Shown: positions 1 to 12,064 of the stretch, piece by piece
Layout of the letters: every line of letters begins with the position of its first letter
How positions within the stretch are numbered: the first letter of the stretch is position 1
Origin: Dermacentor variabilis
Lineage: Eukaryota; Arthropoda; Arachnida; Ixodida; Ixodidae
DNA length: 64,000 nt
Assembly (NCBI RefSeq): GCF_050947875.1
Contig: NC_134569.1
Location: 40,953,777 to 41,017,776 of the forward strand
Direction: 5' to 3'
Translations under genes and position numbers: made by a program
Notes under the pieces: model-generated
What the model saw: the letters and a program-made list of their open reading frames with translations, nothing else
Told to the model about the DNA's origin: nothing
Database searches by the model: none

Positions 1-369
1 CTCGGCGTCGCCTCTTCTCAGCCGCAGCTTCGGCGCGGTGTTCCGGATCAGCTCGGCGGCGATGCATCGCTTCTCGCTTGGCAGTATGGCGTTCTTCCTG
101 GCAAGCCGCTTCTTCTTCGGGTGTCCGTACTTTCTTCGGCCTTCTCATGGCAGCAGCACGTACGCACAGAGTAGAGGAGGCGAGAAGTGTGTCGCCGCGC
201 CGGTTGTTCCGAGCTTTTACTCGCCTGTGACGTCTCAACTCCGTCCTATACACGTGGATTGCGAGGAGGTTACGCGGTTCGGCGCTCTCGCGGGTGGTTG
301 ATAGATAACGCGACGCGGATCCACAGCCGGGCTGAGTTTTCTGGCAACGCTCCACGGCGGAACTAAAAG
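1..369. other. GC-rich stretch, no gene recognised
   Basis: Open frames here are short and mutually overlapping, with no domain I recognise. It runs straight into the repeat unit that starts near 370 and may be part of the same dispersed repeat or the end of something to the left of the window. Confidence 0.3.
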
Positions 370-655
370 CTTAAACAGATCCACTGTTAAAAAAATTGGA
401 GGACGCTTAAGCTTCGCCTTCAAGAGTGGAACGCGACAGCGTTCCCGTCGACCCGCCAAGGGGTGCAAGACAATGGGCTACGGCGCAGCGACTACGCGCC
501 CCGCATCGGACGCGGTGAGCGTCGAGCAACGCAGCGTTCGGCGCGACAACGAAATGTGCGCCTGAGCAAGCGACGCACGCCTGAGCCTTAGAAACAGCTC
601 GTTTCTAAGGCAACACCGCGTTCACTAGAGGCGCTTTTGTACCGCTTTGAAGCAT
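370..655 (+). repeat. GC-rich 5' extension of tRNA-derived SINE, with a hairpin
   Basis: CpG-rich segment directly upstream of the tRNA-like head at 656. It contains a perfect 11-bp stem with a 5-base loop at 585-611 (GCCTTAGAAAC, loop AGCTC, GTTTCTAAGGC). I infer it belongs to a longer composite dispersed repeat because I believe the block commonly accompanies this SINE head in tick DNA. That is memory, not a search. It has no supported ORF. Confidence 0.45.
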
Positions 656-862
656 CGAACTCGTGGCTGAGTGGTAACGTCTCCGTCTCACACTCCGGAG
701 ACCCTGGTTCGATTCCCACCCAGCCCATCTGGGAAGTTGCTTTTTGTTTATGAAGTGCCTGCCGTGATTTATCGCTCACGGCCAACGCCGCGGACGCCGA
801 CACCGACGCCGACGACACCGGCTTTTCTGCGACACGAGCTCCTTAACGCTATCGCGTTAAAA
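656..862 (+). repeat. tRNA-derived SINE (Ruka-like), plus orientation
   Basis: A tRNA-like head carries an A-box-like TGGCTGAGTGGT at 664-675 and a perfect B box GGTTCGATTCC at 706-716, at the spacing of an internal pol III promoter. The head is followed by a CpG-rich body with CCGACGCCGA runs. It ends in TTAACGCTATCGCGTTAAAA (843-862). Reverse-strand relatives of the body occur at 33986-34055 and 63909-64000. Short tRNA-derived SINEs of this type (Ruka) are known in ixodid ticks. Not a working tRNA gene: the anticodon loop does not fold cleanly and the acceptor arm is absent. Confidence 0.7.
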
Positions 863-1148
863 CGGGAACAAATGTTGTTCCAATTTCTGCCCAACATTTA
901 CCATGCGCTTTATGCGCCAAGTAGCCCATCGACACGCCTCATTGGATCGTGTTCACTGCTGTTTCTCAGGAAGGTGCGCACTAGGCCTAGCTGCCGTATT
1001 TACCAGTTAATTCGTTAGATGTTTGCTTGTTTGCCCGTTTGTTCAAAGTGTGCTGCATTTGGCGTTCCCATTCTTTTTGTGACTTCCATCAAACTTTGTA
1101 ACATATTTGGTGCCTAAATAAAAATTTTACGGCCATCAGTCAGGACTA
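863..1148. other. AT-rich spacer, nothing recognised
   Basis: No coding potential beyond chance. It lies between the SINE and an ATTT array and may include the SINE's decayed 3' tail. Confidence 0.4.
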
Positions 1149-1199
1149 TTTATTTATTTATTTATTTATTTACTTATTTATTTATTTATTTATTTATTA
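1149..1199. repeat. (ATTT)n microsatellite
   Basis: About twelve tandem ATTT units with one interruption (TTAC). Confidence 0.95.
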
Positions 1200-2276
1200 C
1201 GAATTCAGCAACATTCAATAAGAATGGTTGATAGATTGTCCAGTGATAGCCTATCCGACCTTCTGATGATGCAATCACTTGAGCGCCGGCCGCAGAATCG
1301 AGAGTACCCCAGCTCGACACCCAGCCATTGTCAGTTGGTTTGCTTCCCATGCAATACTTATTGGCAAAAACGCTACGATCAACTCGCGATCCATATAACT
1401 CTCCATAGAATACCTACCGCTCATATACGTACATAAATGCAAGACGGGCTCGGTTTCGGGACCGATCTAACTCAACGCTGCAATCTTCAGCATTGTTTTC
1501 AATGAATGCTATCACTCTTGAGCCTTTTGCTAGTGGAAAAAAACTGAAAGCAGAAAGATAGTTGAGTTGAGTTTATTTATTTTATCACATACATGGAGTT
1601 TCACATAAATGGTTGGGACGAGGAGAAAAAGCTGCATTAGAAACAGCTTGACTAGCCTTACGTCCTCGTTCTCTAGTTCTCAAGCCTAATGTATACAAAG
1701 AGAATTTACGCGAAGCTCGCGAAAATGAAACGTCCGAGTATAGTAGGAACGATCAATTGGAAACGTCGCTCGCCCCTGCACACGCGGCCTTCATCTGGCG
1801 CAAACTCCAGCAATTCTCGCGCGTTTCACTTTTCCCAATAATACATAGTGCAGTTGTGTCAAAGCTTTCATGCCTGCCATTACTGCCAGTGTACAAACAC
1901 GATTCAATGGAAAACGGTAGATGTTCCAAAAGAAATTAAAGAGAAATAATAATAATCCTTCACGACAGTTACCGCTACCAGGTGCGTAAAGCTTGCAGAA
2001 TAACGCAAGCGAATCGCTTCACTCCAGGGAGGTTCTCCCATGCAGTCCCTAAATGTACAAACAGCGGCGCGCCGGGCATAGCAACGTTGCTCATTGCGGC
2101 TTTTCGTGTATTTATACTGTTCGATACAGGTAGTGCCTTCACAGCGCGCCTTTCTTCTCACAGCTAGCTTTGCTATCGCAACGGCAACATTTAGAAAGCG
2201 ATCAATGCGACGTAGTGGTTTTCCTTGTGCCACCGAAGCGCTCTTGCATTGCGTGCGTGCGTGAGTGTGTGCGAGG
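1200..2276. other. No gene recognised
   Basis: Only short, overlapping frames on both strands. Nothing resembles a conserved domain, and no repeat family was identified. Confidence 0.4.
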
Positions 2277-2642
<366 letters not shown>

Positions 2643-2713
2643 TCTCACAAAGCAAAACACGAATTCGGAAAGGTAGCCACACGCCACGCAAACGTTTTCG
2701 TGCAGTACGGAGC

Positions 2714-3205
2714 ATGCCCTCGCTGCGCCTTCGATTGGGCGCGCTCCTCAATCTGCGTGCCTCTTATTTTACCTTCTTGGCGGCCACTGCCGCACTGCTT
2801 CTTTATGTCGCTTACGCGCAGCAACGTCGTCGTGCCAGCCCTGTGCCTGCTACTACATCGTGCGCGGGTGCTTGTGCGGGCGACCGCTTCTTCCTTCGAG
2901 TCAACTGCGGGAAAGCTGTTGCACGCGACCCGCTAGACGACCTTGCGCGGAAAGCAGGCCTCGCGTGGCCACAAGAAGCCCTCCCCACGCTTCGCTTATC
3001 GGGGCCGCTCGAAGAAAAAGCTGGCCTGCGTCCTAATCACCCAGCAATAGCCCGTACGCCGAACCTCGAGTTTGCCCAGCTCGTTTCGTCTTTGTTATAC
3101 GTACATACTTTCCCACGCTGCAAAAAGAGTAGAAGGGGAGTTCGACGAGCCGGCGTGATAACGGACAACGAATGCGGTACCACTACACGGACATCGAAGT
3201 TGTAG
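2714..3205 (+). CDS. Putative type II (signal-anchor) membrane protein, N-terminal exon
   Basis: A 163-codon frame. It starts at an ATG with A at -3 (AGCATGC). An in-frame TAG lies upstream at 2633-2635, inside the GATA array, so this is the first usable start. Residues 1-15 are basic ([15 protein letters not shown]). Residues about 16-36 form one hydrophobic segment ([18 protein letters not shown]), followed by QQRRR and a Ser/Pro/Thr/Cys stem. This is the layout of a Golgi-type single-pass protein such as a glycosyl- or sulfotransferase, though I see no diagnostic catalytic motif. The region to about residue 133 is GC-rich and looks coding. The last 30 residues look like intron read-through, so the true exon probably ends at a donor near 3100. 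Family not recognised. Confidence 0.45.
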   Translation: MPSLRLRLGALLNLRASYFTFLAATAALLLYVAYAQQRRRASPVPATTSCAGACAGDRFFLRVNCGKAVARDPLDDLARKAGLAWPQEALPTLRLSGPLEEKAGLRPNHPAIARTPNLEFAQLVSSLLYVHTFPRCKKSRRGVRRAGVITDNECGTTTRTSKL

Positions 3206-5099
3206 TGGCGTGTATACAGTCGGGAATGTTTATTTCGGTGCGCCGTGGTAGGGCCAATGAAAGCTCACTTTCGTGAGCTGAAATTTGTACGCAGCGCCTG
3301 CGCTCGTACGCGTGGCTTACTGAATTCGACGTGGTACAAATAAGTCGGCTGCAAGTTACGTTATGACTGCATTCGAAACGTGTTCCACTTTTTATTGCGT
3401 TAGGACGAGGCGGGTATCTAGGGTGCAACTTTTCTTGGACTATGAATATTTTTTTCATAGAAAGGTTATGATTGTGGCGTCTTTGCAGAGGAGTTGTCAG
3501 GCGAGGCGGACACACTTTGCCGCTATTAACGTAAGCTCGAAAAAATCATTTAACAAAAATGTGTTAATTACCATTTTTGTCAGAACAACAGTTGCAGTTT
3601 TTATGGTAAACTTAACGGCACTCAGATTTTAATGCACCCCTATTGTTTTATGTATATTGAAGATCACACTTAATTCGATACATTATAATCATTCAATGTC
3701 AACGCTCCATCCAGCCAATATCACGTCAGGTGGAAACATCCCGTGACGAAGTGCATGACGAACTTTGAATGACGGCATCTCGCGACAGATACTATCCAGG
3801 CGAAACGTGCCTATCAGTATTTGCTGCGACATTCCACCATTCAAACCACTTCGTTTCCACCATTATCACCATTCAAACCACTTCAAATCCACTTCGTCAG
3901 TCACGGGACGTTGCCGTAAGACGTATAGCGGGGCTGCCTTTCAGGAACATCCGGCGAGCTCGGTTTCGATTTTGCCTGAATGTAACTTGAAATTCAATAA
4001 TGCACATCTGGACTAGGGTGCGGCTTTCAAGATAGAAAAAAAAAATGGGGCTGATAAAATTTGCCATAAAAACAATTAACAAACTCTTGGTAGCAGTCTT
4101 CTCAAAATTGCGCTATTAGCGGGACAAGGTATGGCCGCTTCGCCTTGCAACTCATCTGCAAGAACGCCCTGTTCGATAATATAGCCGCTTAAAAGAAAAT
4201 TTGTGCAGTGTAAAAAGGTTCCCTGTACGCTGCGTCACCCACCTGTCATCTTGTATGCATGACCTGCGTTAGCGTCTCGGTTCATGACAATTTGATGGAG
4301 GTGAAAATTAGAACAAGAGCAGTGAATGCTGCTTGCTGAATTAGATAAAATATCAGAAACTAAAAGATCAGATTTGGACACCTCGGCTCCAACTGTACGT
4401 ACGTCCCGAGAATCATCTCAGAGTCACCACACAAGAAAAAAAAAACAACAAATAATATTGGCGGCGTCTCTATCCTTTGACGACGATTGGCGACCTTAGT
4501 GGGACTATAGCAATCCATCTTTTGATGGGTGTGTAAATGGTGCTTTAGGAGGGGGGGAGGGGGGATATGATTCATATATATATATAGATTATTATGAAGA
4601 GCGGCACACACACAGCGGCAGAGACCCTGTGACCTAAGTTGACGTTAAAGGAAAACAGTTGGATCCGGACATAGATGGATACCGGAAAGTCCCTGAAGTC
4701 TCCTAAGAATGCGAATTACATTAAAAGGAGTTGCAGTAATCTCATTAAGGCTTTTCTGATAACGCGAAATCGAATTAGCACGTCTGAAGTGGGCCATAAA
4801 GAAGCGCGGGTGGATGGACGTCTGCGCAATTGACGTCGGCGACAATGCGAATCGCACTAGTCTATGGAGTCGACAACGGCCCAATTTGGTCGCCGTCTAT
4901 CACCAAAAGGAGAAGAAGCCACAGGGCAACAAAAGCACGCGTGGTCACGCCGCATGCTCGGTGCATGCGCTTTAGAACAAACAAGTCGAAACTAGCAGAT
5001 CTGCGGCTGCGCTGCTGCGGACGCTCGCGTCGTGCGCAGATGGCCGCTCGACCACGCTAGCCCAGTGCGCTTCACATTATATGTGGTCACGTAGGGGGT
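3206..5099. other. Long stretch without a recognisable gene
   Basis: AT-rich on average, with short frames only. A few copies of a CCATTCAAACCACTTC motif occur around 3837-3890, a minor local repeat. The CpG-rich patch at 4900-5060 has an ORF of 76 codons without known features. It could be the continuation of an intron downstream of the 2714 exon. Confidence 0.4.
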
Positions 5100-5123
5100 A
5101 TTTTTTTTTGGGGGGGGGGGGGG
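5100..5123. repeat. T-run/G-run homopolymer tract
   Basis: Nine T residues followed by about thirteen G residues; the exact length is likely unreliable in any assembly. Confidence 0.8.
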
Positions 5124-5450
5124 CAATGTTTGCCAGTGATTATTTATGTTTGGCAAAGTCTCTGGCAACAATAAGTTTTGCAGTGTCAGGTCCCAGATTT
5201 ACAGCTTGTGTTTACGCCCTATAACTGAGGGCGTCTGGGGGATTAACTTTGATGATCTGGGTTCCTTTATTGCGGGCTCAAAGATCGCTACACGAGCGCT
5301 CGAGAGAGAAAGAAGTTGACAGTCACTTTAGCATACTCTAAAGAGGATGAAGGCGAAAGCCTGCCCGCTCACGTGGCATTAATTCAATAACTTGGCATTC
5401 TCTTTCGAATGCGTTGTTACTTCCTATTACCTGTTCTCTCGTACTAAAGG

Positions 5451-5868
5451 TCGCGGGTTCGATTGCCTTAATTAACTCTATCCTAATTAACTCTGCCTTA
5501 ATTCACTTCGCCTTAACACCAAAGATCATGGGTGCGACTCCCACTAATGACCGCGGGTTCGACCATCAATGGTAGCATCATCAATTTTGGCGCTATCGAA
5601 TTTTGGTCCCACCAATGATCGAGGGTTCGACTCGCAACAAAGGTTGTTGGTTCTAGTGCCTTAATTAACTTTGCCTGAATTAGCACCAAAGGTTGTGGGT
5701 GCAACTCCAACCAAAGGTCGTAGGTACATTTGCCTTAATTACCTTAATCCTCATTAAGTGTGCTTTGAATATCTTCCCCTTAATTAGCACCAAAGATCGT
5801 GGATTTGAATCCCATCAAAGGTCGTGGGTTCAATTCCCATCAGTGTTGGTGCCATAACGCGGGACGGT
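5451..5868 (+). repeat. Degenerate tandem array of GGTTCGA-type units alternating with TTAATTAA units
   Basis: About ten diverged copies of a unit close to CCAAAGGTCGTGGGTTCGA are interspersed with TTAATTAACTCTGCC-like units. Each G-unit resembles a tRNA gene B box (GGTTCGANTCC). No A box or tRNA fold accompanies them. It is not coding. Confidence 0.7.
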
Positions 5869-6052
5869 CAATTTTTTTCGATAACACCGGACATCGGATA
5901 TTTCTACCCATGAGCCCCACTTAAGGCTTCCGCCTAAAAAAAGAAAAAAAAAACAGAGAAGAGAATTTTTTCGATAACACCGGACATCGGATCTTTCTAC
6001 CCATGAGCCGCTTAAGGCTTCCGCCTAAAAAAAAAAAAGCAGAGACGAGAAA
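5869..6052 (+). repeat. Tandem duplication, about 95-bp period
   Basis: Two adjacent copies begin TTTTTTCGATAACACCGGAC (near 5873 and 5968). Each contains a CATCGGAT-TTTCTACCCATGAGCC core and AAGGCTTCCGCCTAAAAAA, with a poly-A-rich end. The copies differ by a few substitutions and small indels. A piece of the same motif (ACTTAAGGCTTTCGCCTTAA) recurs near 55411. Confidence 0.8.
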
Positions 6053-6689
6053 TAAAATAAAAAAAGTAAATTCTGCAGTCTGCAAATTTATGCGCGAGGA
6101 AAGGAAAGTGCGCGGAGAAGAGAATGAATACCGTGCACGCAGCAACATATCACACAGCACGGCGTTAGTGCACACATATCACACAGTCACTGCAGGTCGG
6201 TCCTCTTGAAGAAATGCTGCAGTGCTCGAATAGCTTTTTGCGCCAAAGACAAGCGTTGCGAGAAAGAGAGAAAGAGATACAAGTTTAATAATGGAAAAGG
6301 TCGAGAGGTGGTCCGTAGGCGTGCGCTGCGGGCCTGCTAACCTACAACTTGAGTAAAGAGATGGGATGAGACAGGTAAAGGATGAGCAGGAATAGAGGTG
6401 AATTTGTAATACTACGGCGAGTGCTGTGGTGATCTGCCCAACGTACGATATACATGTAGCAGTGATCCAATGATTCTAGCTTGCGGATTGTTTTTTGTTT
6501 AATAGCGGCAGACATATTCAGAGAGTATGCATTACAGACAGCTAACACAATGCACAGTTAATCAACTGAGGCTACTCCATGTAACAAGCACACACATACC
6601 TAAAACGCACCAGGTGTACAACAAGAACGTAAATGTAAACAACATAGGAATTAAGACTAGTAATGCTGCAAAGCAACATTGCTGTACCG
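6053..6689. other. No gene; possible LINE 3' untranslated remnant on minus strand
   Basis: At about 6258-6300 the sequence reads GAGAAAGAGATACAAGTTTAATAATGG. In reverse complement this resembles the 3' end of a non-LTR retrotransposon. The remainder up to 6689 has only chance-length frames. Confidence 0.3.
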
Positions 6690-6850
6690 CTATGACTGGG
6701 AGTAGCGGTGCGTATCCTTACCGTAGTGGAATGGCCGGTAGACGGACGTGCGTTTCTATAAATGCGAGGACGTCATCGAGCACCTCTTATGCATCTGTCC
6801 TCGACACGACGCCCAAAGCCTTATTTTCCAGCCAACCTTGAACCTACGGG
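6690..6850 (+). pseudogene. LINE C-terminal zinc-knuckle fragment
   Basis: One frame at about 6757-6838 reads CEDVIEHLLCICPRHDAQ. This matches the Cys/His signature (C-x-E-x-x-EHLLC-x-CP) found after the RNase H domain in many arthropod non-LTR retrotransposons. The surrounding frame is broken, and only some 50 codons survive. No RT or endonuclease is attached. Confidence 0.5.
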
Positions 6851-9335
6851 ACGCCATATCATTCACTGAGTAAAAAAAAAAAAAGAAAGTCACACAAACG
6901 AGACCAAACATAAAGCTAACCGGAAAAAGCGGCCCGCGTACATTCTCATACAGCTTCCTGTCTACTACTAATAAAAAATATTATAGTAAGCGCACAAATG
7001 TATGTAATTGGTCAAGTAGCCCTGAAATAAAACACTGATTAGAAGCAGATTTCGCGAGAACCTACACATAAAGTAAAATCAGTGAGCTTGCTGTCTACAA
7101 GAAAATTTCGTAGAGCTGCCAAAGTACATGTTTCTTTAGTGGGGCCTGGCCGAAGATCAAATAGCTTCGTTACAGAAAGATGAAGCCTCTGAGCGGTTTA
7201 TCTAAGAGCTTTGATAGGCTCGCTGTTGGAAATATTATTGTGGGCAGTCCACAGTTCTCCGCAGAGGCGTCTGGGGTGTCGAATTAGGGGCAGCTGGAGG
7301 TTGACGCCTGTCCCACGATCTGCAAAAGCCGAAACGTGTAGTCCGCCGTGCAGTCGTAAACTATGATTGAAAGATATCATTATTTTCATGTTTACGGAAA
7401 GATTGTGGTAGAAAGCATCGAAGATCATTGTCAACGTCAGCGATAGCTTTTTGTGTAACCTGCGGCGCCATATGTTATCCTCGAATCACGAAACCATATG
7501 AGCACTTCAGCAGAGACACCAAGCGGCAATGCGGCTTCCAACCACAACGCCAAATGATACCATGACACATTATATCTCTTGTAATTGCAGCACCCTATTC
7601 GAAACTCTGTAGCAACACCCACTATCTCTATAGTATCCTGGATTCAACTTCATCGCAATGGAGCCACGGAACTCGACTTGGAGGTGTCGCAGCGCTCGCA
7701 GCCGGCGCGCGCCATCCTCGCCTCCTCCTCCGACCCTAGTGAGTGACGTCAGCGCGCGCGCGCCAGCCAATCGGGTGTCTTGCTTTCCTCCCCATTTGGG
7801 CTACGTTTTCTCTCTCTGCCCTTTACTTCTCTCCCGATGATTAGTCTGCAAGATCGGCCGACGTCCATCCATAGTGGGCGAAGACGCTAAAGAAAGCAAT
7901 CGCTTTAAAATAATAAAAAGAGTTCTAAAGTTTGTATGTGCCTAGGATGTCTTCCCAATACATTGAGTATGAGTCTAGGCATATTGTTCGGAAAGGATGC
8001 CTTCTTATTATTGTTTAGGCACGGAGTTTACATGTTTGCACTTAATCAAAGTAATTGAAATGTTTCCTTTTACCCACAACTTTTGGGCCGCCTGTATTTA
8101 ATGGCGCTGACGATGCGCTGAAAGCAATTTTTTAACAAGCAGGATTACTTTGCTCCTAGAGTTCATATCGCTGCGATAGCTCCAAAAGCAAGATTAAAAT
8201 GGTCCCGACACATCAGTTTTCACTTTAATTTCCTCACTCGCGTCGACAACAGCTGCAGCATGCGGAGACAGAAAAATGAGTCCCGATCTTGGAGAGCTCC
8301 TTCAACTTTTCCTGCAATTCTTGTGATTTCTCTTGGGAGGAGATAAATTAAACCAAAGCTACTGAATCGACTGCCTCTAGGGCGTCTTAACCTTGACTGA
8401 ATTGTGCTCTGGACGGCGGCCTAATTGCAATTTCCATGTTATGCAGAGCGCGACCTGTTGAATGCAAAATGGCTTAAACTGTCACTACGTTTTTTAAGTT
8501 TTGTCTTATATACGGCCCGAAACTGCAATTACTGAAGACAGAGGGGATTAAGAAGTTCATTAAATATAGAAATCCGGAAACGGTCTCTTGCGACATCTGC
8601 TTTTTTAGCGAAAACGGGGATGACAGGGCAATGAGAAATCGTAATAGGAAGTCTTGTTCCTTTTAACAAGAAAAGAAGAACAAAATTGTGCGGAAACCAT
8701 CGGCGATGATTGTCATTGCAAGCGAATGCCCGAACGCTTTTAGGAAGCAGTTTCCTTTAGTAAGGATGTGCTTTGTTGTTTGTTGTTTGAGTGACGTTGG
8801 GCTTGTTGATTCACTGTGTAATTCCGCAGAGGACAGAAATGTTAGCCAGCACATTTGGAGCGTTAGTATAGATACGCAACAGCTCATGTGCCTCAAATAG
8901 CTAGAAAAGTTGGTATCAACGACGAACGACTCGGTTGTGCGGAACGCGCCCTTTTCATCGACGACTTTTCATCGGCGATGAAAATCTGACCACCACTGAC
9001 AACCGCGAAAACGGGGCGAAAGAGCCAAACAAAGCTAGTCGTTTAGACCTCGTAGGTCCCGAGAGAAACCTTACGGGTTGTATTATTCGATTAACGCTCT
9101 TAGATTAATTGCTGGAACTTAGATGAAGCATTTATGGAGCAACATTTTTTTACTTGTTCATATTTCGAAGAGGAATGAATATTCACCTGTGTGGACATTG
9201 GATCTCTAATGCAGTATAGCAGACAACATTTTTAAAATTTCATTGAATATGAACAGCGTTTCTTACCGCAATTTGATTCACGTATTTCTTTTTCTCGTGT
9301 TACTTTAAACACACTTGCTTTTAAAGACAATGAGC
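6851..9335. other. No gene recognised; includes a CpG-rich CRE/CCAAT patch
   Basis: Frames are short. 7650-7850 is CpG-rich and holds TGACGTCA (7745-7752) and CCAAT (7767-7771) close together, as in housekeeping promoters, but no coding exon or cap site can be tied to it. It could equally be part of a dispersed repeat. 8100-9300 is AT-rich and featureless. Confidence 0.35.
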
Positions 9336-9398
9336 AAAACGAGAACAAGGTAAAAGCAGGAACCAAGTGTCGACAAGTGGTCTTGTCTTTTTCAAGGC
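9336..9398. repeat. Dispersed repeat, copy 1 (hairpin unit shared with 47088-47153)
   Basis: Contains AACGAGAACAAGGTAAAAGC followed by TCGACAAGTGGTCTTGTCTTTTTCAAGGC. The second copy at 47088-47153 differs at only a few positions. On the minus strand the core folds as GACAAG-loop-CTTGTC. Confidence 0.7.
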
Positions 9399-10447
9399 CT
9401 TAAAGAAGACAAGCCATGCTAGTCAGTTTTGGAGAGCTGAAAGCAGCGCCAAAACAAGTAGCCTCGCGAGGAGTAGTATAATAAGGTGGGAGGGTCAAGA
9501 CACATTCGTCGTGACACTTCCGATCGCTTATCAGGAGGCAAGTGTGCCTGAGAGGTCAAAATGTCGAAGTGTGCGTGCTCTGCATGATTGACCGGGCATG
9601 TTTGCGATCGAGATTATAAGCGCGAACATTCCTGAGGTTTAATTCGGCGAAAGTGAGTGCCTAACACTCGGACGAGCGAAGAAGCATCTTTCGTTGCGTT
9701 TGGCCTCGTTTTCTTCGCATTCCAATAGCGTACTGTGTCAGCGACGCTGTGGTGAGAAATTTAAACGTTGAAGTGTCCCCTGGGCCGGTGCAAGGTGACT
9801 ATGGAGACAGGCTGTAACTACTGCAATGGGATTGCACTTCCATCACCTCCAGTGATTTCATTACCGCCAGAGTTGCACGGTATTAACAGACACCCTTGCT
9901 TTATCGGGCCAAGAATATTAAGCAACAATTTCCAGACATTCAGTACTACGTCCTGCGCGTCATCAGCGCAAGGGAGTCACGTCCATGCCAATGCTATAGG
10001 CATGCATAGTTAACCTGACCTCGAGCGTCCTGCTCGCACGAAAACTACAGGTGCTAGCTATTGCCGGAATAGTTCCCTCGAGCACTCGTATGGGAAAGCT
10101 CTGTGTGTGTGGCGCATGTGTTGGGCTGTTGGAGGCATACGTAAGTAACGCTGCAAACTGTATACCAACACTTGGCTGGCGTGACCACGCATTGAATGAG
10201 GTATGCTCGCTGGGGAAATTGCCGATCGTCGCGCAAAAGGTCATTTCCGTTACGACTACCGAGGCACCTGGTATGTTAAGGTATTGCTGCTTGAACGATT
10301 TGCTGGGCGGGCTAGCGAAGCTAGAAGCATTAAATGTGCACGTTTACGTGCTTTACGAGCAGGCTGAATATGTCTAAATGAACATTTGGTTCCGTCATGT
10401 CACAGCACACACAAGCGCCCAGAAACAATCAGAAATACAAAAGCTGT
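9399..10447. other. No gene recognised
   Basis: Frames up to 108 codons overlap on both strands, have no known motif and show no consistent codon bias. Confidence 0.4.
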
Positions 10448-10639
10448 TTCACTCACTCACTCACTCACTCACTCACTCACTCACTCACTCACTCACTCAC
10501 TCACTCACTCACTCACTCACTCACTCACTCACGCACTCACTCACTCACTCACTCACTCACTCACTCACTCACTCACTCACTCACTCACTCACTCACTCAC
10601 TCACTCACTCACTCACTCACTCACTCACTCACTCACTCA
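10448..10639. repeat. (ACTC)n microsatellite, about 190 bp
   Basis: Nearly perfect tandem CACT units with a single variant (ACGCACTC) at about 10531. All three plus frames are open through it (THSLTHSL...), which is an artefact. Confidence 0.97.
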
Positions 10640-11982
10640 ACGTGATTGTTAATCTCAAACTCAACGTTATTCTTCTGTCACTCAACGACACATGGTAGGG
10701 GCGCATTTTATATATACGAGCCTCAAGGTGAAGCGGAATGATTCATTGTTTTGACAGTGGGGTACGGTACGAGCCGCCTTCGTTATGACAGCGTCTGGCC
10801 ATAGTGTCCTCTGAAAACTTTACTGTATAAAGCCTTGAACAAAACTGTTCTCTGCGAATCCTCATGCAGGGAGCGAGGAGGACTTCAACAACAAAAGGCT
10901 CATTTCATCTCGCATATCGTACAGTAATTTAGCGGCACTGCCGCAAGAAATTACGTTTCGACACGCTTACCACGTCGTACAGCACCACGTTGTTTCATAT
11001 TATACTTCCTTTACTTTTCTCTTCTCGGCTTGGTTTTGTTTCTGCGGTTACGTTGGGTCTTGAAACTATCCCCTCCTCGTCTTTCTCTATCCTTTTTCCC
11101 CTGGCAACTTATGGCTTCTTGCATTAAAACCACGCCGCCAACATCATTTTCTTCCACGTCATTTTCCGTGCTCCGCGCCTCAGCGGTCGACCGCGCTGCA
11201 CTCGAGGCTGCCAGCATTCGGCAGTCGACCCTCTTACCACTCAGCCCACCGGAGGTGACTCGGCCTCTTCGTCCCCTTAGCCTTTCTGCCGCCGCCGCCC
11301 GCTTTAGATTTAATTTCCGCTATCCTCTAGCTTCCGGCCCTCCTTCCGAGTCCTCCGGTTTGGGGTCGCACTTTCTCTTCAGCGTGTGAGGCAGCAAAGA
11401 GTGGCTCATCTCCTCTCGGCAGCACCGCGGCTTTTCATTTATCTTTCATGTGCTCTTGAGAAGTTTTCTTCTTTTAACGTTTGTGAAGGGAACTGCAACT
11501 GAAGTGCCAGCGTCTCACCGTTTACTTTGCGGCTCGTGATTTTCCACCCTGTTTCGTCGCCACATCCCTAGCTTCCTGCCTCGGGCTCTCGTCGCTGTAA
11601 CGTAATTATTCGCGCCTCTTTCAGCCTGCATGCTCCTTACTGAATAATTCTCTCTTCTGGGATACAGCTTCCACGCCCAGTCTGCACAACTCAATGTATG
11701 GTGGTTTGTTCTAGATCGTGATTCCGCAAAATGTGTCGAGCAGTGATCAGGAGGTGGTTTGATTTAATTTTCTTTTCGTTATGAAATTGGCATCTAAGCT
11801 GTCATATTTAGCGTGTTAACTTGGCGAAGCTGGGTGATTTGATGTCGTCGAGGAACTATACCGATGAAAATATTTTGGGTCTCACTTCAGATCTACATGT
11901 TTCTATCGTGTACGAAATTGGCCAAGAGCCACTGACACTAAAGATATGCTAGATCGTGGTTCTTGAATCATCAAGAATCATG
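10640..11982. other. No gene recognised; CpG/pyrimidine-rich block at 11000-11400
   Basis: A 119-codon frame at 11030-11389 is rich in Ser/Pro/Arg/Leu, typical of open pyrimidine-rich DNA rather than a protein. No splice-bounded exon is convincing. Confidence 0.4.
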
Positions 11983-12033
11983 GCACACACACACACACAC
12001 ACACACGCACGCACGCACGCACGCATGCACGCA

Positions 12034-12064
<31 letters not shown>

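Noticed and set aside
656..730. Possible genuine tRNA gene
   Set aside because: A and B boxes are present but the acceptor stem and a clean 7-base anticodon loop are missing, and a SINE body follows.
5451..5868. CRISPR-like spaced repeats
   Set aside because: Units are diverged, spacing is irregular, spacers are not unique, and the genome is clearly eukaryotic.
10378..10698. Three overlapping ORFs of about 80-106 codons (THSL repeats)
   Set aside because: All frames of the ACTC array are open; no unique sequence worth calling.
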